Source: Flavobacteriales bacterium
GTDB taxonomy: Bacteria; Bacteroidota; Bacteroidia; Flavobacteriales; UA16
Reading direction: 5' to 3'
NCBI GenBank assembly: GCA_018700255.1
Contig: JABISU010000137.1
Span: 1-5,344, forward strand
Length of the DNA stretch: 5,344 bases
The position numbers were made by a program, and so were the translations under genes. This document shows, piece after piece, positions 1 to 5,344 of this stretch. Position 1 is the first letter of the stretch. Each line of letters starts with the position of its first letter. The notes under the pieces were generated by a model that was not told the DNA's origin, did not search any database, and saw only the letters and a list, made by a program, of their open reading frames with translations.

Positions 1-1611
1 AGCTACCTACGCTTAGCCGATCTTCATATGGAAGATTTAAATTATGAAATAGCTCAAGCGTATTACGACAGCGCCCTTGTATACATACCTGACGACAACG
101 AGAGGAAGGAAGATATTACAAGCCTTGCATCCAATCTTACAGACCTTGTTCTTAACCTCCGTACAATAGAAGAGCAGGACAGTTTGTTGGCTCTTTGTGA
201 CTTAAACGAGTTTGATAGAAGAAGAGTTATTGAAAACCATTGGGAGGATATGGCTGATGACCTTGAAAGAAGAAAAGAAGAAATGGAAGCGGCTAACGAG
301 GCTGCTATCGCAGAGGCGGGATCTTCGGGGGTCGGAATGTTTTGGCCTTATAACGGAGCATTACTTGTAGGCGGCAGACAGAATTACAATGACTATTGGG
401 GGGACAGAGTGCTGGAAGATCACTGGAGAAGATCCAGGAAATTAGGCGTGTTGTTTTCTAACGATGAAGAAACAGAGTCAGAAGAGCAAGAAGAATACAT
501 TGACCCGTTTGACCCCGAATCCCTTCCTACAGTTGACGAAATGCTTGAAGGCCTTCCTTGTGGAGAAGAAGAAAGAGCAAATTCATTAGCGGTAATAGCA
601 GAGGCGTATTACCTCGCCGGTTTAGACTATAGAGAAAAGCTCTCAGATCCAGAAAACGCAATTGCAACATGGGAGGAGTTGTTAGAAAAACTAGACAGCA
701 GTGCTTTTCACCCGACAGCAACGTATCAGCTTTTCAGGACATATCTACTAAGAGAACTAGAAGAGGACTACAGCAATCCATTTTGTGAATCGTGCAATTC
801 AGAGTTTTGGGCGAACCAAATTACAACAAACTACCCTGGTAGTGAGTGGGCCAACCTTATTGAAAATCCTGACTTTCTTGACGCCGAAGAAGAAGCTTAT
901 GAAACTGAGCGTATTGCATATGAGGAGATGCTAGCTCGTTACTATAAAAAAGACTATCAAGCTGCTTTATTAGACATTGATGTGATTAACAACGAGCGAC
1001 CAGAAAACCCATTAGCCTGTAAATACAATTTACTACGAGCGCAATGTGTTGGAGGGCTTACTAGCTATACAGGAGATAGAACCCCATACTTTGATGCACT
1101 AAAGCTATTGATATCGGATTGTCCAGAAACAGAAGAAGCCATTTTTGCCGCTTCCTTGCTTGCTCAATTGGGAGTAGATCTAGGATTTGTAGGCGAAATA
1201 AGCCAGCCAGATAAAACAGAGGAAGAGTCCGCGTTTATTTTTAACAGCAACAAAGAACACTATTTTGCAATAATTATTCCTGTCGAAAACGCAACCGGAA
1301 ATGAAGTAAAAGCAAAATCATCGGACTTTAACAAGGCTTTCTTCGAATCACGAAACCTAAGAATAACGAGCAATTTATTAAGTAGGACTCACGAAATAGT
1401 TCTTGTTAAATCGTTTGAGAATAAAACCAAAGGACTGGATTACTTTACTGTTTTCACAGGAAACAGGGAGATGCTAATTGATGTAAACTCTGGTGGATAC
1501 GACATGTTTATCATTAGTAGTGATAACTATGTAGAACTTTTCAAAAACAAGGACATAACAGGGTATGGAGATTTCTTTGAGACTCACTATCTTTCGACAA
1601 AATCTAAGTAA
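1..1611 (+). CDS. porW: PorW/SprE-like type IX secretion and gliding TPR protein, 5' end missing
   Basis: The frame is open to the left edge: nine codons (SYLRLADLH) precede the first in-frame ATG at 28 with no stop, and they continue the TPR-like text, so ATG 28 is an internal Met and the true start lies outside. 536 codons are visible. Residues below count from the Met at 28. A TPR-like helix pair (about 1-20) is followed by an acidic, charged linker. Next comes the block WGDRVLEDHWRRS (124-136), which I recognise from the PorW/SprE family. More TPR-like helices lie at about 183-222 and 290-370, and a compact C-terminal domain at about 410-521 ends in Y-x-x-x-Y. Family members are periplasmic or outer-membrane lipoproteins needed for type IX secretion and gliding in Bacteroidota; the lipobox would lie upstream of the window. 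A CESC pair (253-256) could form a disulfide. The stop is 5 nt before the bactofilin gene, suggesting one transcript. I am confident of the family; porW versus sprE is only a naming choice. Confidence 0.85.
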   Translation, partial: SYLRLADLHMEDLNYEIAQAYYDSALVYIPDDNERKEDITSLASNLTDLVLNLRTIEEQDSLLALCDLNEFDRRRVIENHWEDMADDLERRKEEMEAANEAAIAEAGSSGVGMFWPYNGALLVGGRQNYNDYWGDRVLEDHWRRSRKLGVLFSNDEETESEEQEEYIDPFDPESLPTVDEMLEGLPCGEEERANSLAVIAEAYYLAGLDYREKLSDPENAIATWEELLEKLDSSAFHPTATYQLFRTYLLRELEEDYSNPFCESCNSEFWANQITTNYPGSEWANLIENPDFLDAEEEAYETERIAYEEMLARYYKKDYQAALLDIDVINNERPENPLACKYNLLRAQCVGGLTSYTGDRTPYFDALKLLISDCPETEEAIFAASLLAQLGVDLGFVGEISQPDKTEEESAFIFNSNKEHYFAIIIPVENATGNEVKAKSSDFNKAFFESRNLRITSNLLSRTHEIVLVKSFENKTKGLDYFTVFTGNREMLIDVNSGGYDMFIISSDNYVELFKNKDITGYGDFFETHYLSTKSK

Positions 1612-1616
1612 TAAAA

Positions 1617-2159
1617 ATGATAGGTTCATTGAAGCGCTCTTCAGGAGCAGGAAACAACAATTCGGAAACCGGGATTAACCGAATAGTAGAAGGCACTCGC
1701 ATCGAGGGCACAATCAACAGCGACAGCAACCTTCGAATTGATGGTGAGTTTAAAGGACAATTAGTGACTAAAGGAAGATTAGTTGTTGGCCTAAAGGGAA
1801 AAGTTTCAGGCACAGTTAATTGCTTGTGTTGCGATGTTGAAGGAACTTTAGAAGGAGAAGTTACTGTGATTGAGCTGTTGTCAATGAAGTCTTCTTCAAC
1901 CGTACAAGGAGATCTATACTATGGTCAACTTTCAGTAGAAGCGGGAGCAAAAGCATTAGGTACATTCCGTATGGGTATATCCAAAGACAAGGCTAGCTTA
2001 GGGCAAGTGAAAAAGCATGGGAAAGAGCAGGAGCAAGAGAAAAAGCAGGTTCAAAAGACTGCTTCAAAAGCAGATGCGCTAGCATCACTAAAAGCCTCTA
2101 CAATGCCATCAGAGTCAAGCTCATTGTTGAAGGATGAAATCAAAGTTGGGGCAGAATAA
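1617..2159 (+). CDS. Bactofilin (polymer-forming cytoskeletal protein)
   Basis: This 180-residue protein has the bactofilin build. A short polar N-terminus (1-20) leads into a beta-helix core (about 22-118) of hydrophobic/Gly repeats such as EGTRIEGTI, LRIDGEFKGQL and KGKVSGTV. A charged Lys/Glu/Gln/Ser tail (about 122-180) follows and is probably disordered. Bactofilins self-assemble without nucleotide into membrane-associated filaments that organise cell-wall enzymes or envelope machines; the partner in this organism is not visible. The ATG at 1617 is the natural start: it lies 5 nt after the porW stop and leaves the usual short tail before the core. There is no Shine-Dalgarno, only the A-rich run taataaaa. 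The odd feature is a cysteine cluster, C69, C71 and C72 (CLCC), in the middle of the beta-helix. The 3' end overlaps atpZ by 26 nt, so the low-complexity tail also carries the atpZ start region. The family call is firm; the cellular role is unknown. Confidence 0.92.
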   Translation: MIGSLKRSSGAGNNNSETGINRIVEGTRIEGTINSDSNLRIDGEFKGQLVTKGRLVVGLKGKVSGTVNCLCCDVEGTLEGEVTVIELLSMKSSSTVQGDLYYGQLSVEAGAKALGTFRMGISKDKASLGQVKKHGKEQEQEKKQVQKTASKADALASLKASTMPSESSSLLKDEIKVGAE

Positions 2160-2376
2160 CACCCAACAACGCCCTAAAAAACAAGGGAAGCAAACAATAA
2201 TGAGGTTTGCGGGACTTGGGTCAACCCTTGCAGCCTCCATTGGTTTGGGGTCTATTGGCGGCAGAAAATTAGATGAGTATTTCGCTTTAGAAAAGCCGTT
2301 TATTACAGCCGCTGGAGGTATTTTAGGTCTTGCCGTGGGAATGTGGTCTGTTCTCAGAAACATTCAATCAAAATAG
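2134..2376 (+). CDS. atpZ: AtpZ, small two-helix ATP synthase accessory protein
   Basis: This 80-residue protein has a basic, polar N-terminus (1-23, with RPKKQGKQ) and two membrane helices (about 24-43 and 56-75) joined by a short loop with the family hallmark G-x-x-L-D-x-x-F, seen here as GGRKLDEYF at 42-50. This is the AtpZ / putative F0F1-ATPase subunit family. It is commonly encoded at the head of atp operons and proposed to act in ATP synthase assembly or Mg2+/Ca2+ transport, often together with AtpI. I chose the ATG at 2134 although it overlaps the bactofilin gene by 26 nt. The only later Met (codon at 2200) would leave a single residue before the first helix, whereas relatives carry a polar stretch there. 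AAGG sits directly against the ATG, too close to be a standard ribosome site, so translational coupling to the bactofilin gene is likely. The next gene starts 5 nt after the stop. Confidence 0.85.
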   Translation: MKSKLGQNNTQQRPKKQGKQTIMRFAGLGSTLAASIGLGSIGGRKLDEYFALEKPFITAAGGILGLAVGMWSVLRNIQSK

Positions 2377-2381
2377 TAGTT

Positions 2382-2747
2382 ATGAGTTTTTACATTAAGA
2401 CAGCAGCTTTTTCAGTTGCGATAATTTTACTTACTAATTTGTTGCCATTTTTAAAAGGTATGTCGTCCTCTCCGATCTGGTATGCTGTCATTTTAATATA
2501 TGCTTTACTTACTATTTTTTCTTGGAGGTGGATACTGAAAGCTCACAAAGGTTCAGCGATAAAGTTTACTACAGCAGTTAATGGGATAACAGCATTTAAA
2601 ATGCTACTGACACTTGTAATAATTACAAGTTATCTAGTGTCACAATACCCCTTTCCTGAACAATTTGCTTTTGGTGTGTTTGGGCAGTTTATCGCTTTTA
2701 CAGGATTATTTGTATCAGCTACAACACAACTCATTAAAAAGTTTTAA
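2382..2747 (+). CDS. AtpI-like four-helix membrane protein
   Basis: This 121-residue, very hydrophobic protein has four predicted membrane helices at about 6-24, 30-52, 67-87 and 93-113. It has a basic loop (KAHKG, 53-57) and a basic C-terminus (LIKKF). A Lys (K73) lies within the third helix in NGITAFKMLL; AtpI-type proteins often have a Lys/Met-containing helix here. Size, topology and the slot between atpZ and atpB match the poorly conserved AtpI-type protein of Bacteroidota, thought to help c-ring assembly or stability. Sequence identity to classical AtpI looks low, so I give no symbol. The reading frame extends upstream to an ATG at 2343, but that start would overlap atpZ by 34 nt and add 13 polar residues (MVCSQKHSIKIVV) that read like atpZ in another frame. 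The ATG at 2382, 5 nt after the atpZ stop, fits the spacing of this cluster better. A 17-bp palindrome lies within the gene at 2613-2629. Confidence 0.7.
   Translation: MSFYIKTAAFSVAIILLTNLLPFLKGMSSSPIWYAVILIYALLTIFSWRWILKAHKGSAIKFTTAVNGITAFKMLLTLVIITSYLVSQYPFPEQFAFGVFGQFIAFTGLFVSATTQLIKKF
2608..2642. repeat. Nested inverted repeat inside the atpI-like gene
   Basis: The inner part, 2613-2629, is a perfect 8-bp inverted repeat (cttgtaat / attacaag) around one A. An outer pair, tgacact at 2608-2614 and agtgtca at 2636-2642, is also perfectly complementary. The outer stem (minus its overlap) and the inner stem could stack with an 8-nt bulge on the 3' side. It is not followed by a T-run, so it is not a typical intrinsic terminator. 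It lies within coding sequence and could be chance or an operator-like or RNA-processing element. Confidence 0.35.
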
Positions 2748-2824
2748 AATAAAAGCGATGACACCACATTTTTTATACACTAAATAGACGTATTTTTGCC
2801 TCGATTTTCGAACAGGTTTGTAGA
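2748..2824 (+). promoter_or_regulatory. Intergenic gap with candidate Bacteroidota promoter for atpB
   Basis: This 77-nt gap is the longest non-coding stretch of the window. It contains TATTTTTG at 2791-2798, an exact match to the Bacteroidota -7 consensus TAnnTTTG. Transcription would then begin a few bases downstream, near 2803-2806, leaving a leader of about 20 nt before the atpB ATG at 2825. The expected -33 TTG/TTTG is not clear: about 19-21 nt upstream there is only a T-run (cattttttata). The start would therefore be weak or aided by a regulator. I see no hairpin plus T-run that would end transcription from the upstream genes, so this looks like an internal promoter boosting atpB and beyond over read-through from porW-bactofilin-atpZ. 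Confidence 0.45.
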
Positions 2825-3979
2825 ATGATAACAGGATTATTTAAAAGATTTACACTAACACTCGTTCTTTTAGGGCTTCATCAATTTACGACAGCCCAAG
2901 CTGAGGGGGGGGTAAATATCGATAATTCCGACCACTCTATTCACGAGGATCACAACCATCATCCTCACACAGAAGGAGGGCATAGCGAATTTGTTCCCGG
3001 AGATTTTATTATTCATCATATAGCCGATGCAAATAAAATACACTTTTTCGGAGAGGGAGCCAGTGAGATTTACGCTCCACTTCCCATGATTATTTACGTT
3101 GAGGGGGAGGGGTTAGATGTTTTTATGAGCAGCGCGTTTAAATCAGAAAGCGAAGCACACGATTCACACGCTTCGTCGATAGCTCTAGGCCCTTCTACGG
3201 GCGTGTCCTATACAAAAGACGAGCATGGAATTATAGGGAGAAACGCAAATGGTGAACTAGTTGAGATTTGGGATATTTCCATCACTAAATCAGTGTTTGG
3301 AATGCTGCTAATCATCGCCTGTATTATTCTTCTATTTACTCGAGTAGCTAAGAGTTATTCAAGAAACCCTGGCTTAGCTCCTACAGGAATGACAAACTTT
3401 CTAGAGCCGTTGATTTTATTTGTTAGAGATGATATAGCATATCCAGTCATTGGAAAAGAGAAATCAAAAAAGTTCTTGCCCTTTCTCCTAACGACATTTT
3501 TTTTCATACTTGGCTGTAACTTACTTGGGTTAATTCCTTTCATAGGAGGATTTAATATAACTGGTACAATAGGAGTGACGATAATCTTAGCTCTTCTTGT
3601 TTTTATCATCACGACAATAAATTCCAACAAACATTATTGGGGACATATTTTATGGCCCCCAGGCGTTCCACACTTAATTAAACTTATTGTTGTACCTATC
3701 GAAATGTTAAGTGTATTTATAAAGCCTACAGTTTTGATGATTCGTCTAACAGCGAATATGTCAGCGGGCCATATAATAATACTTTCATTTATCAGTTTGG
3801 TCTTTATTTTTAATCAGAACTTTGGCACAGGTGCTGGGCTTGGAATAGGAGTCTTTTCAACCCTGTTTATGATCTTTATGTATTTTCTAGAGATTTTAGT
3901 TGCCTTTCTTCAAGCTTACGTATTTACTCTTCTTGCCGCTATATATTTTTCAGAAGCAACGCAAGAACCCCATCACTAA
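2825..3979 (+). CDS. atpB: ATP synthase Fo subunit a, with long periplasmic N-terminal extension
   Basis: Subunit a forms the two proton half-channels against the c-ring in the inner membrane. The protein has 384 residues, against about 270 in E. coli. The excess is N-terminal: a signal peptide (1-26, hydrophobic LTLVLLGL, AQA before the likely cut after A26), then a soluble, presumably periplasmic region (27-150) with seven His between 37 and 53. Membrane helices follow from about 153 to 376. The essential Arg is R307 in the block KPTVLMIRLTANMSAGH. E293 matches E. coli E196 by spacing and Q363 matches Q252. H316 stands where E. coli has E219 and E356 where it has H245, a swapped pair. Similar N-terminal extensions are, as I recall, usual for Bacteroidota subunit a. 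The ATG at 2825 gives a complete signal peptide and lies about 20 nt after the predicted transcription start; a weak AGG lies upstream. The gene opens the core atp operon and is followed by atpE after 31 nt. Confidence 0.96.
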   Translation: MITGLFKRFTLTLVLLGLHQFTTAQAEGGVNIDNSDHSIHEDHNHHPHTEGGHSEFVPGDFIIHHIADANKIHFFGEGASEIYAPLPMIIYVEGEGLDVFMSSAFKSESEAHDSHASSIALGPSTGVSYTKDEHGIIGRNANGELVEIWDISITKSVFGMLLIIACIILLFTRVAKSYSRNPGLAPTGMTNFLEPLILFVRDDIAYPVIGKEKSKKFLPFLLTTFFFILGCNLLGLIPFIGGFNITGTIGVTIILALLVFIITTINSNKHYWGHILWPPGVPHLIKLIVVPIEMLSVFIKPTVLMIRLTANMSAGHIIILSFISLVFIFNQNFGTGAGLGIGVFSTLFMIFMYFLEILVAFLQAYVFTLLAAIYFSEATQEPHH

Positions 3980-4010
3980 AAACAATTAATTACAGAAAAA
4001 ACAACTCATC
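3980..4010 (+). promoter_or_regulatory. A-rich leader of atpE, likely translation enhancer
   Basis: The 31 nt between atpB and atpE contain 18 A and a single G, with no Shine-Dalgarno. Bacteroidota ribosomes largely ignore Shine-Dalgarno pairing and favour A-rich, unstructured leaders. Subunit c is needed in many copies per complex while a is needed once, so an especially open leader here would fit raised atpE translation, as the U/A-rich enhancer before E. coli atpE does. The function is inferred from composition only. Confidence 0.4.
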
Positions 4011-4256
4011 ATGGATTTGTTAAACATTATTTTAGAAGTAACAACAGGACACGGACTTGCTGGTCTAGGAGCTGGCGCAGCTGCAATTGGAGCTGGTATC
4101 GGCGTAGGTCTTATCGGTAAAGGAGCGCTTGAGGCAATGGCTAGGCAGCCAGAGTCTTCGGACGATCTTCGTGCAAATATGATTCTTGCAGCTGCTCTTG
4201 TAGAGGGGGTTGCGCTTTTCGGAATCATAATATGTTTACTCGTAGTATTTAAGTAA
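4011..4256 (+). CDS. atpE: ATP synthase Fo subunit c (rotor ring proteolipid)
   Basis: This 81-residue hairpin has two membrane helices (about 13-42 and 55-79) joined by the cytoplasmic loop with the invariant R45-Q46-P47 (ARQPE). Helix 1 carries the tight-packing run GAGIGVG (27-33), which lets subunits assemble into a ring. Helix 2 carries the ion-carrying carboxylate E65 in ALVEGVALFG. Residues after and around E65 are Gly/Val/Ala, and V32 sits where Na+-type rings have Gln, with no Ser/Thr after the Glu. This points to H+ coupling rather than Na+. The length is typical. Ring size cannot be read from sequence. The ATG at 4011 directly precedes a normal short N-terminus, and the next gene starts 4 nt after the stop. 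Confidence 0.97.
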   Translation: MDLLNIILEVTTGHGLAGLGAGAAAIGAGIGVGLIGKGALEAMARQPESSDDLRANMILAAALVEGVALFGIIICLLVVFK

Positions 4257-4260
4257 TACA

Positions 4261-4758
4261 ATGGATACGCTGTTAACACCGGCTTTCGGAACAGTCTTTT
4301 GGGCATCAATAGCTTTTATTTCAGTACTTGTCATCTTACGAGTTTTGGCATGGAAGCCGATTCTTAAAGCACTTGAGAGCCGAGAGGAAAGTATAGGAAA
4401 CGCACTGCTAGAAGCTGAAAAAGCACGCGAGGAAATGGCAAATCTTCACGCGAACAATGAACAACTTTTAAGTGAGGCAAGATTAAAGCGAGACGCTATG
4501 CTTAAAGAGTCGCGAGATATGGCTAACAAGGTCGTTGCTGAGGCAAAAGTAAAGGCAAAAGAAGAAGCTTCAAAAGAGGTGGAAATAGCTCGTGAAGCAA
4601 TCCAGATTGAAAGAAAAGCTGCTGTTGCTGAACTTAAATCAGAGGTGGCTCAACTTTCGATTGATATCGCAGAGCGTCTTCTTCGTGAAGAACTTAAAGA
4701 ATCAGGGAAACAGAGAGACCTCGTTGACAAACTTATCGAAGAATCAACACTGAATTAA
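4261..4758 (+). CDS. atpF: ATP synthase Fo subunit b (peripheral stalk)
   Basis: This 165-residue protein has one N-terminal membrane helix (about 8-29) followed by a long charged helix (about 33-160) rich in Ala, Glu, Lys and Arg, the right-handed coiled coil of the b dimer. The sequence opens with the family pattern FGTVFW and continues with AWKPILKALESREESI (30-45), typical of bacterial b. It anchors the stator in the membrane and binds delta at its C-terminus, holding the alpha/beta head against rotor torque. Only one b gene is seen here, so the stalk is presumably a homodimer rather than the b/b' pair of photosynthetic bacteria. The length is normal. The gene starts 4 nt after atpE and ends 1 nt before atpH, so translation of the three is likely coupled; the start has no Shine-Dalgarno. 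Confidence 0.96.
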   Translation: MDTLLTPAFGTVFWASIAFISVLVILRVLAWKPILKALESREESIGNALLEAEKAREEMANLHANNEQLLSEARLKRDAMLKESRDMANKVVAEAKVKAKEEASKEVEIAREAIQIERKAAVAELKSEVAQLSIDIAERLLREELKESGKQRDLVDKLIEESTLN

Positions 4759-4759
4759 T

Positions 4760-5317
4760 ATGGCGAGTAAACGTGTAGCATCTAGATATGCCAAGGCACT
4801 CCTTGGTTTTGCTTCCGAGAGGAATGAACTTGATCGAATCGAGTCAGAACTCCTTACGATTAATTCATTATTAGATGCTTCGCGCGAGTTTAAACTATTG
4901 CTTATTAACCCTGTGGTGAAACCCGATAAAAAGAAGTCAATACTTCAAGCCATTTTTAAAGATGGTATAAGTGAGTTAACCCTCGGTTTTATTAATATTT
5001 TAGTTACGAAGGGAAGAGAGGTTCTTTTGCCTGAAATTGTTGCAGAAGCACTGTCTCAATTGCGCTTAATTAAAAATATCCAGACGGCAGAAGTACGTTC
5101 TGCTATACCACTGGAGGATTCTACACGTGCAAAAATCTTAGCTGAAGTAGCTAAGGTACACGATGGAATCATTGAACTCAACGAAACGGTTGATCCCGAC
5201 CTCCTTGGAGGCTTCATCTTGAAAATGGATGACAAGCAGATCGACGCTTCACTAAAGCGTCAGCTTAGTACGCTGAGACGCAAACTATCAGAACACGATT
5301 ACGAGCCTGAAATTTAG
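4760..5317 (+). CDS. atpH: ATP synthase F1 subunit delta (OSCP)
   Basis: This 185-residue protein, normal length for the family, links the top of the alpha/beta head to the b stalk. The N-terminal helical domain (about 1-105) holds the opening VASRYAKALLGFA (6-18), the block NPVVKPDKK (50-58) and FINILVTKGRE (77-87), all typical of delta/OSCP. The C-terminal domain has D145-P-D-L-L-G-G followed by the conserved D-K-Q-I-D-A-S-L-K-R-Q-L (158-169). The protein then ends in a short acidic tail (SEHDYEPEI). It is soluble with no signal peptide, acting on the cytoplasmic side. The ATG at 4760 follows the atpF stop by 1 nt; there is no Shine-Dalgarno and the preceding bases are A/T-rich. The next start codon is 17 nt past the stop. 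Confidence 0.96.
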   Translation: MASKRVASRYAKALLGFASERNELDRIESELLTINSLLDASREFKLLLINPVVKPDKKKSILQAIFKDGISELTLGFINILVTKGREVLLPEIVAEALSQLRLIKNIQTAEVRSAIPLEDSTRAKILAEVAKVHDGIIELNETVDPDLLGGFILKMDDKQIDASLKRQLSTLRRKLSEHDYEPEI

Positions 5318-5334
5318 GCATAAATAAGATTAAT

Positions 5335-5344
5335 ATGGCTGACA
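5335..5344 (+). CDS. atpA: Probable ATP synthase F1 subunit alpha, first codons only
   Basis: Only ATG GCT GAC A is visible (Met-Ala-Asp). Position is the main evidence: the order B-E-F-H is nearly always followed by A, and Bacteroidota alpha subunits often begin Met-Ala-Asp/Glu. An A/T-rich leader (ataaataagattaat) precedes it without a Shine-Dalgarno, like the other starts here. Three codons cannot prove identity. Confidence 0.65.

Noticed and set aside
527..721. 64-codon minus-strand Leu-rich frame inside porW
   Set aside because: The Leu/Phe richness comes from antisense of Glu/Lys-rich codons; no motif.
1604..1813. 69-codon minus-strand frame across the porW/bactofilin junction
   Set aside because: Antisense to the bactofilin beta-helix core; no domain or start signal supports it.
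2023..2060. Gln/Lys/Glu low-complexity stretch in the bactofilin tail as a tandem repeat
   Set aside because: The bases form no regular unit; it is ordinary charged, disordered-tail composition.
2121..2363. 80-codon minus-strand frame opposite atpZ
   Set aside because: Nearly complete antisense overlap with atpZ, which has clear family motifs.
2343..2381. Upstream ATG for the atpI-like gene, adding 13 residues
   Set aside because: It would overlap atpZ by 34 nt and the extra residues do not resemble the membrane-protein N-terminus; ATG 2382 fits the spacing.
2801..2811. Small inverted repeat tcga-ttt-tcga near the predicted atpB transcription start
   Set aside because: A 4-bp stem with a 3-nt loop is too weak and too common to call an operator or terminator.
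3355..3630. 91-codon minus-strand frame inside atpB
   Set aside because: It lies wholly antisense to membrane helices of subunit a and has no recognisable motif or start signal.
4203..4208. Possible Na+-coupled c-ring
   Set aside because: E65 is followed by Gly and V32 sits at the usual Gln site, so the Na+-ligand pattern is missing.
3986..4309. 107-codon reading frame on the minus strand across atpE
   Set aside because: It is the antisense of the strongly conserved c subunit; its Ala/Pro/Arg-rich text mirrors the Gly/Ala codons of atpE and resembles no family I know.

Overview
This window is a stretch of a Bacteroidota chromosome, most likely from the Flavobacteriales or a close relative. 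It carries the end of a type IX secretion/gliding gene, a bactofilin gene, and the first part of an F-type ATP synthase operon. All genes lie on the + strand and are packed tightly. The lineage rests on four signs: a PorW/SprE-family tetratricopeptide protein, which is confined to this phylum; an ATP synthase subunit a with a signal peptide and a long His-rich periplasmic N-terminal extension; a TAnnTTTG promoter element in the only sizeable intergenic gap; and near-absence of Shine-Dalgarno sequences, with A/T-rich leaders instead. No species can be named from the sequence alone.

Layout: 1-1611 is the 3' part of a porW/sprE-like gene that enters from the left edge. 1617-2159 encodes a bactofilin. 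2134-2376 encodes AtpZ and overlaps the bactofilin gene by 26 nt. 2382-2747 encodes a small four-helix membrane protein that looks like the Bacteroidota AtpI-type protein. A 77-nt gap (2748-2824) holds a candidate promoter. Then come atpB (subunit a, 2825-3979), atpE (c, 4011-4256), atpF (b, 4261-4758) and atpH (delta, 4760-5317). The first ten bases of a further gene, very probably atpA (alpha), run off the right edge at 5335. No non-coding stretch is longer than 77 nt.

How the genes fit together: AtpB, AtpE and AtpF form the membrane Fo sector. AtpB and the AtpE ring make the proton channel and rotor, and AtpF with AtpH forms the peripheral stalk that holds the alpha/beta head. AtpZ and the AtpI-like protein are probable assembly or auxiliary factors encoded just upstream, as is usual for atp operons. 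PorW acts with the proton-motive-force-driven type IX secretion system and the bactofilin is a cytoskeletal polymer. Their tight packing against atpZ suggests co-transcription, but a functional link to ATP synthase is only an inference.

I do not see an undescribed system here. The points most worth checking are the His-rich extension of AtpB, the swapped His/Glu pair in its proton channel, the linkage of secretion, cytoskeleton and energy genes, the unusual cysteine cluster in the bactofilin, and a nested inverted repeat inside the atpI-like gene.
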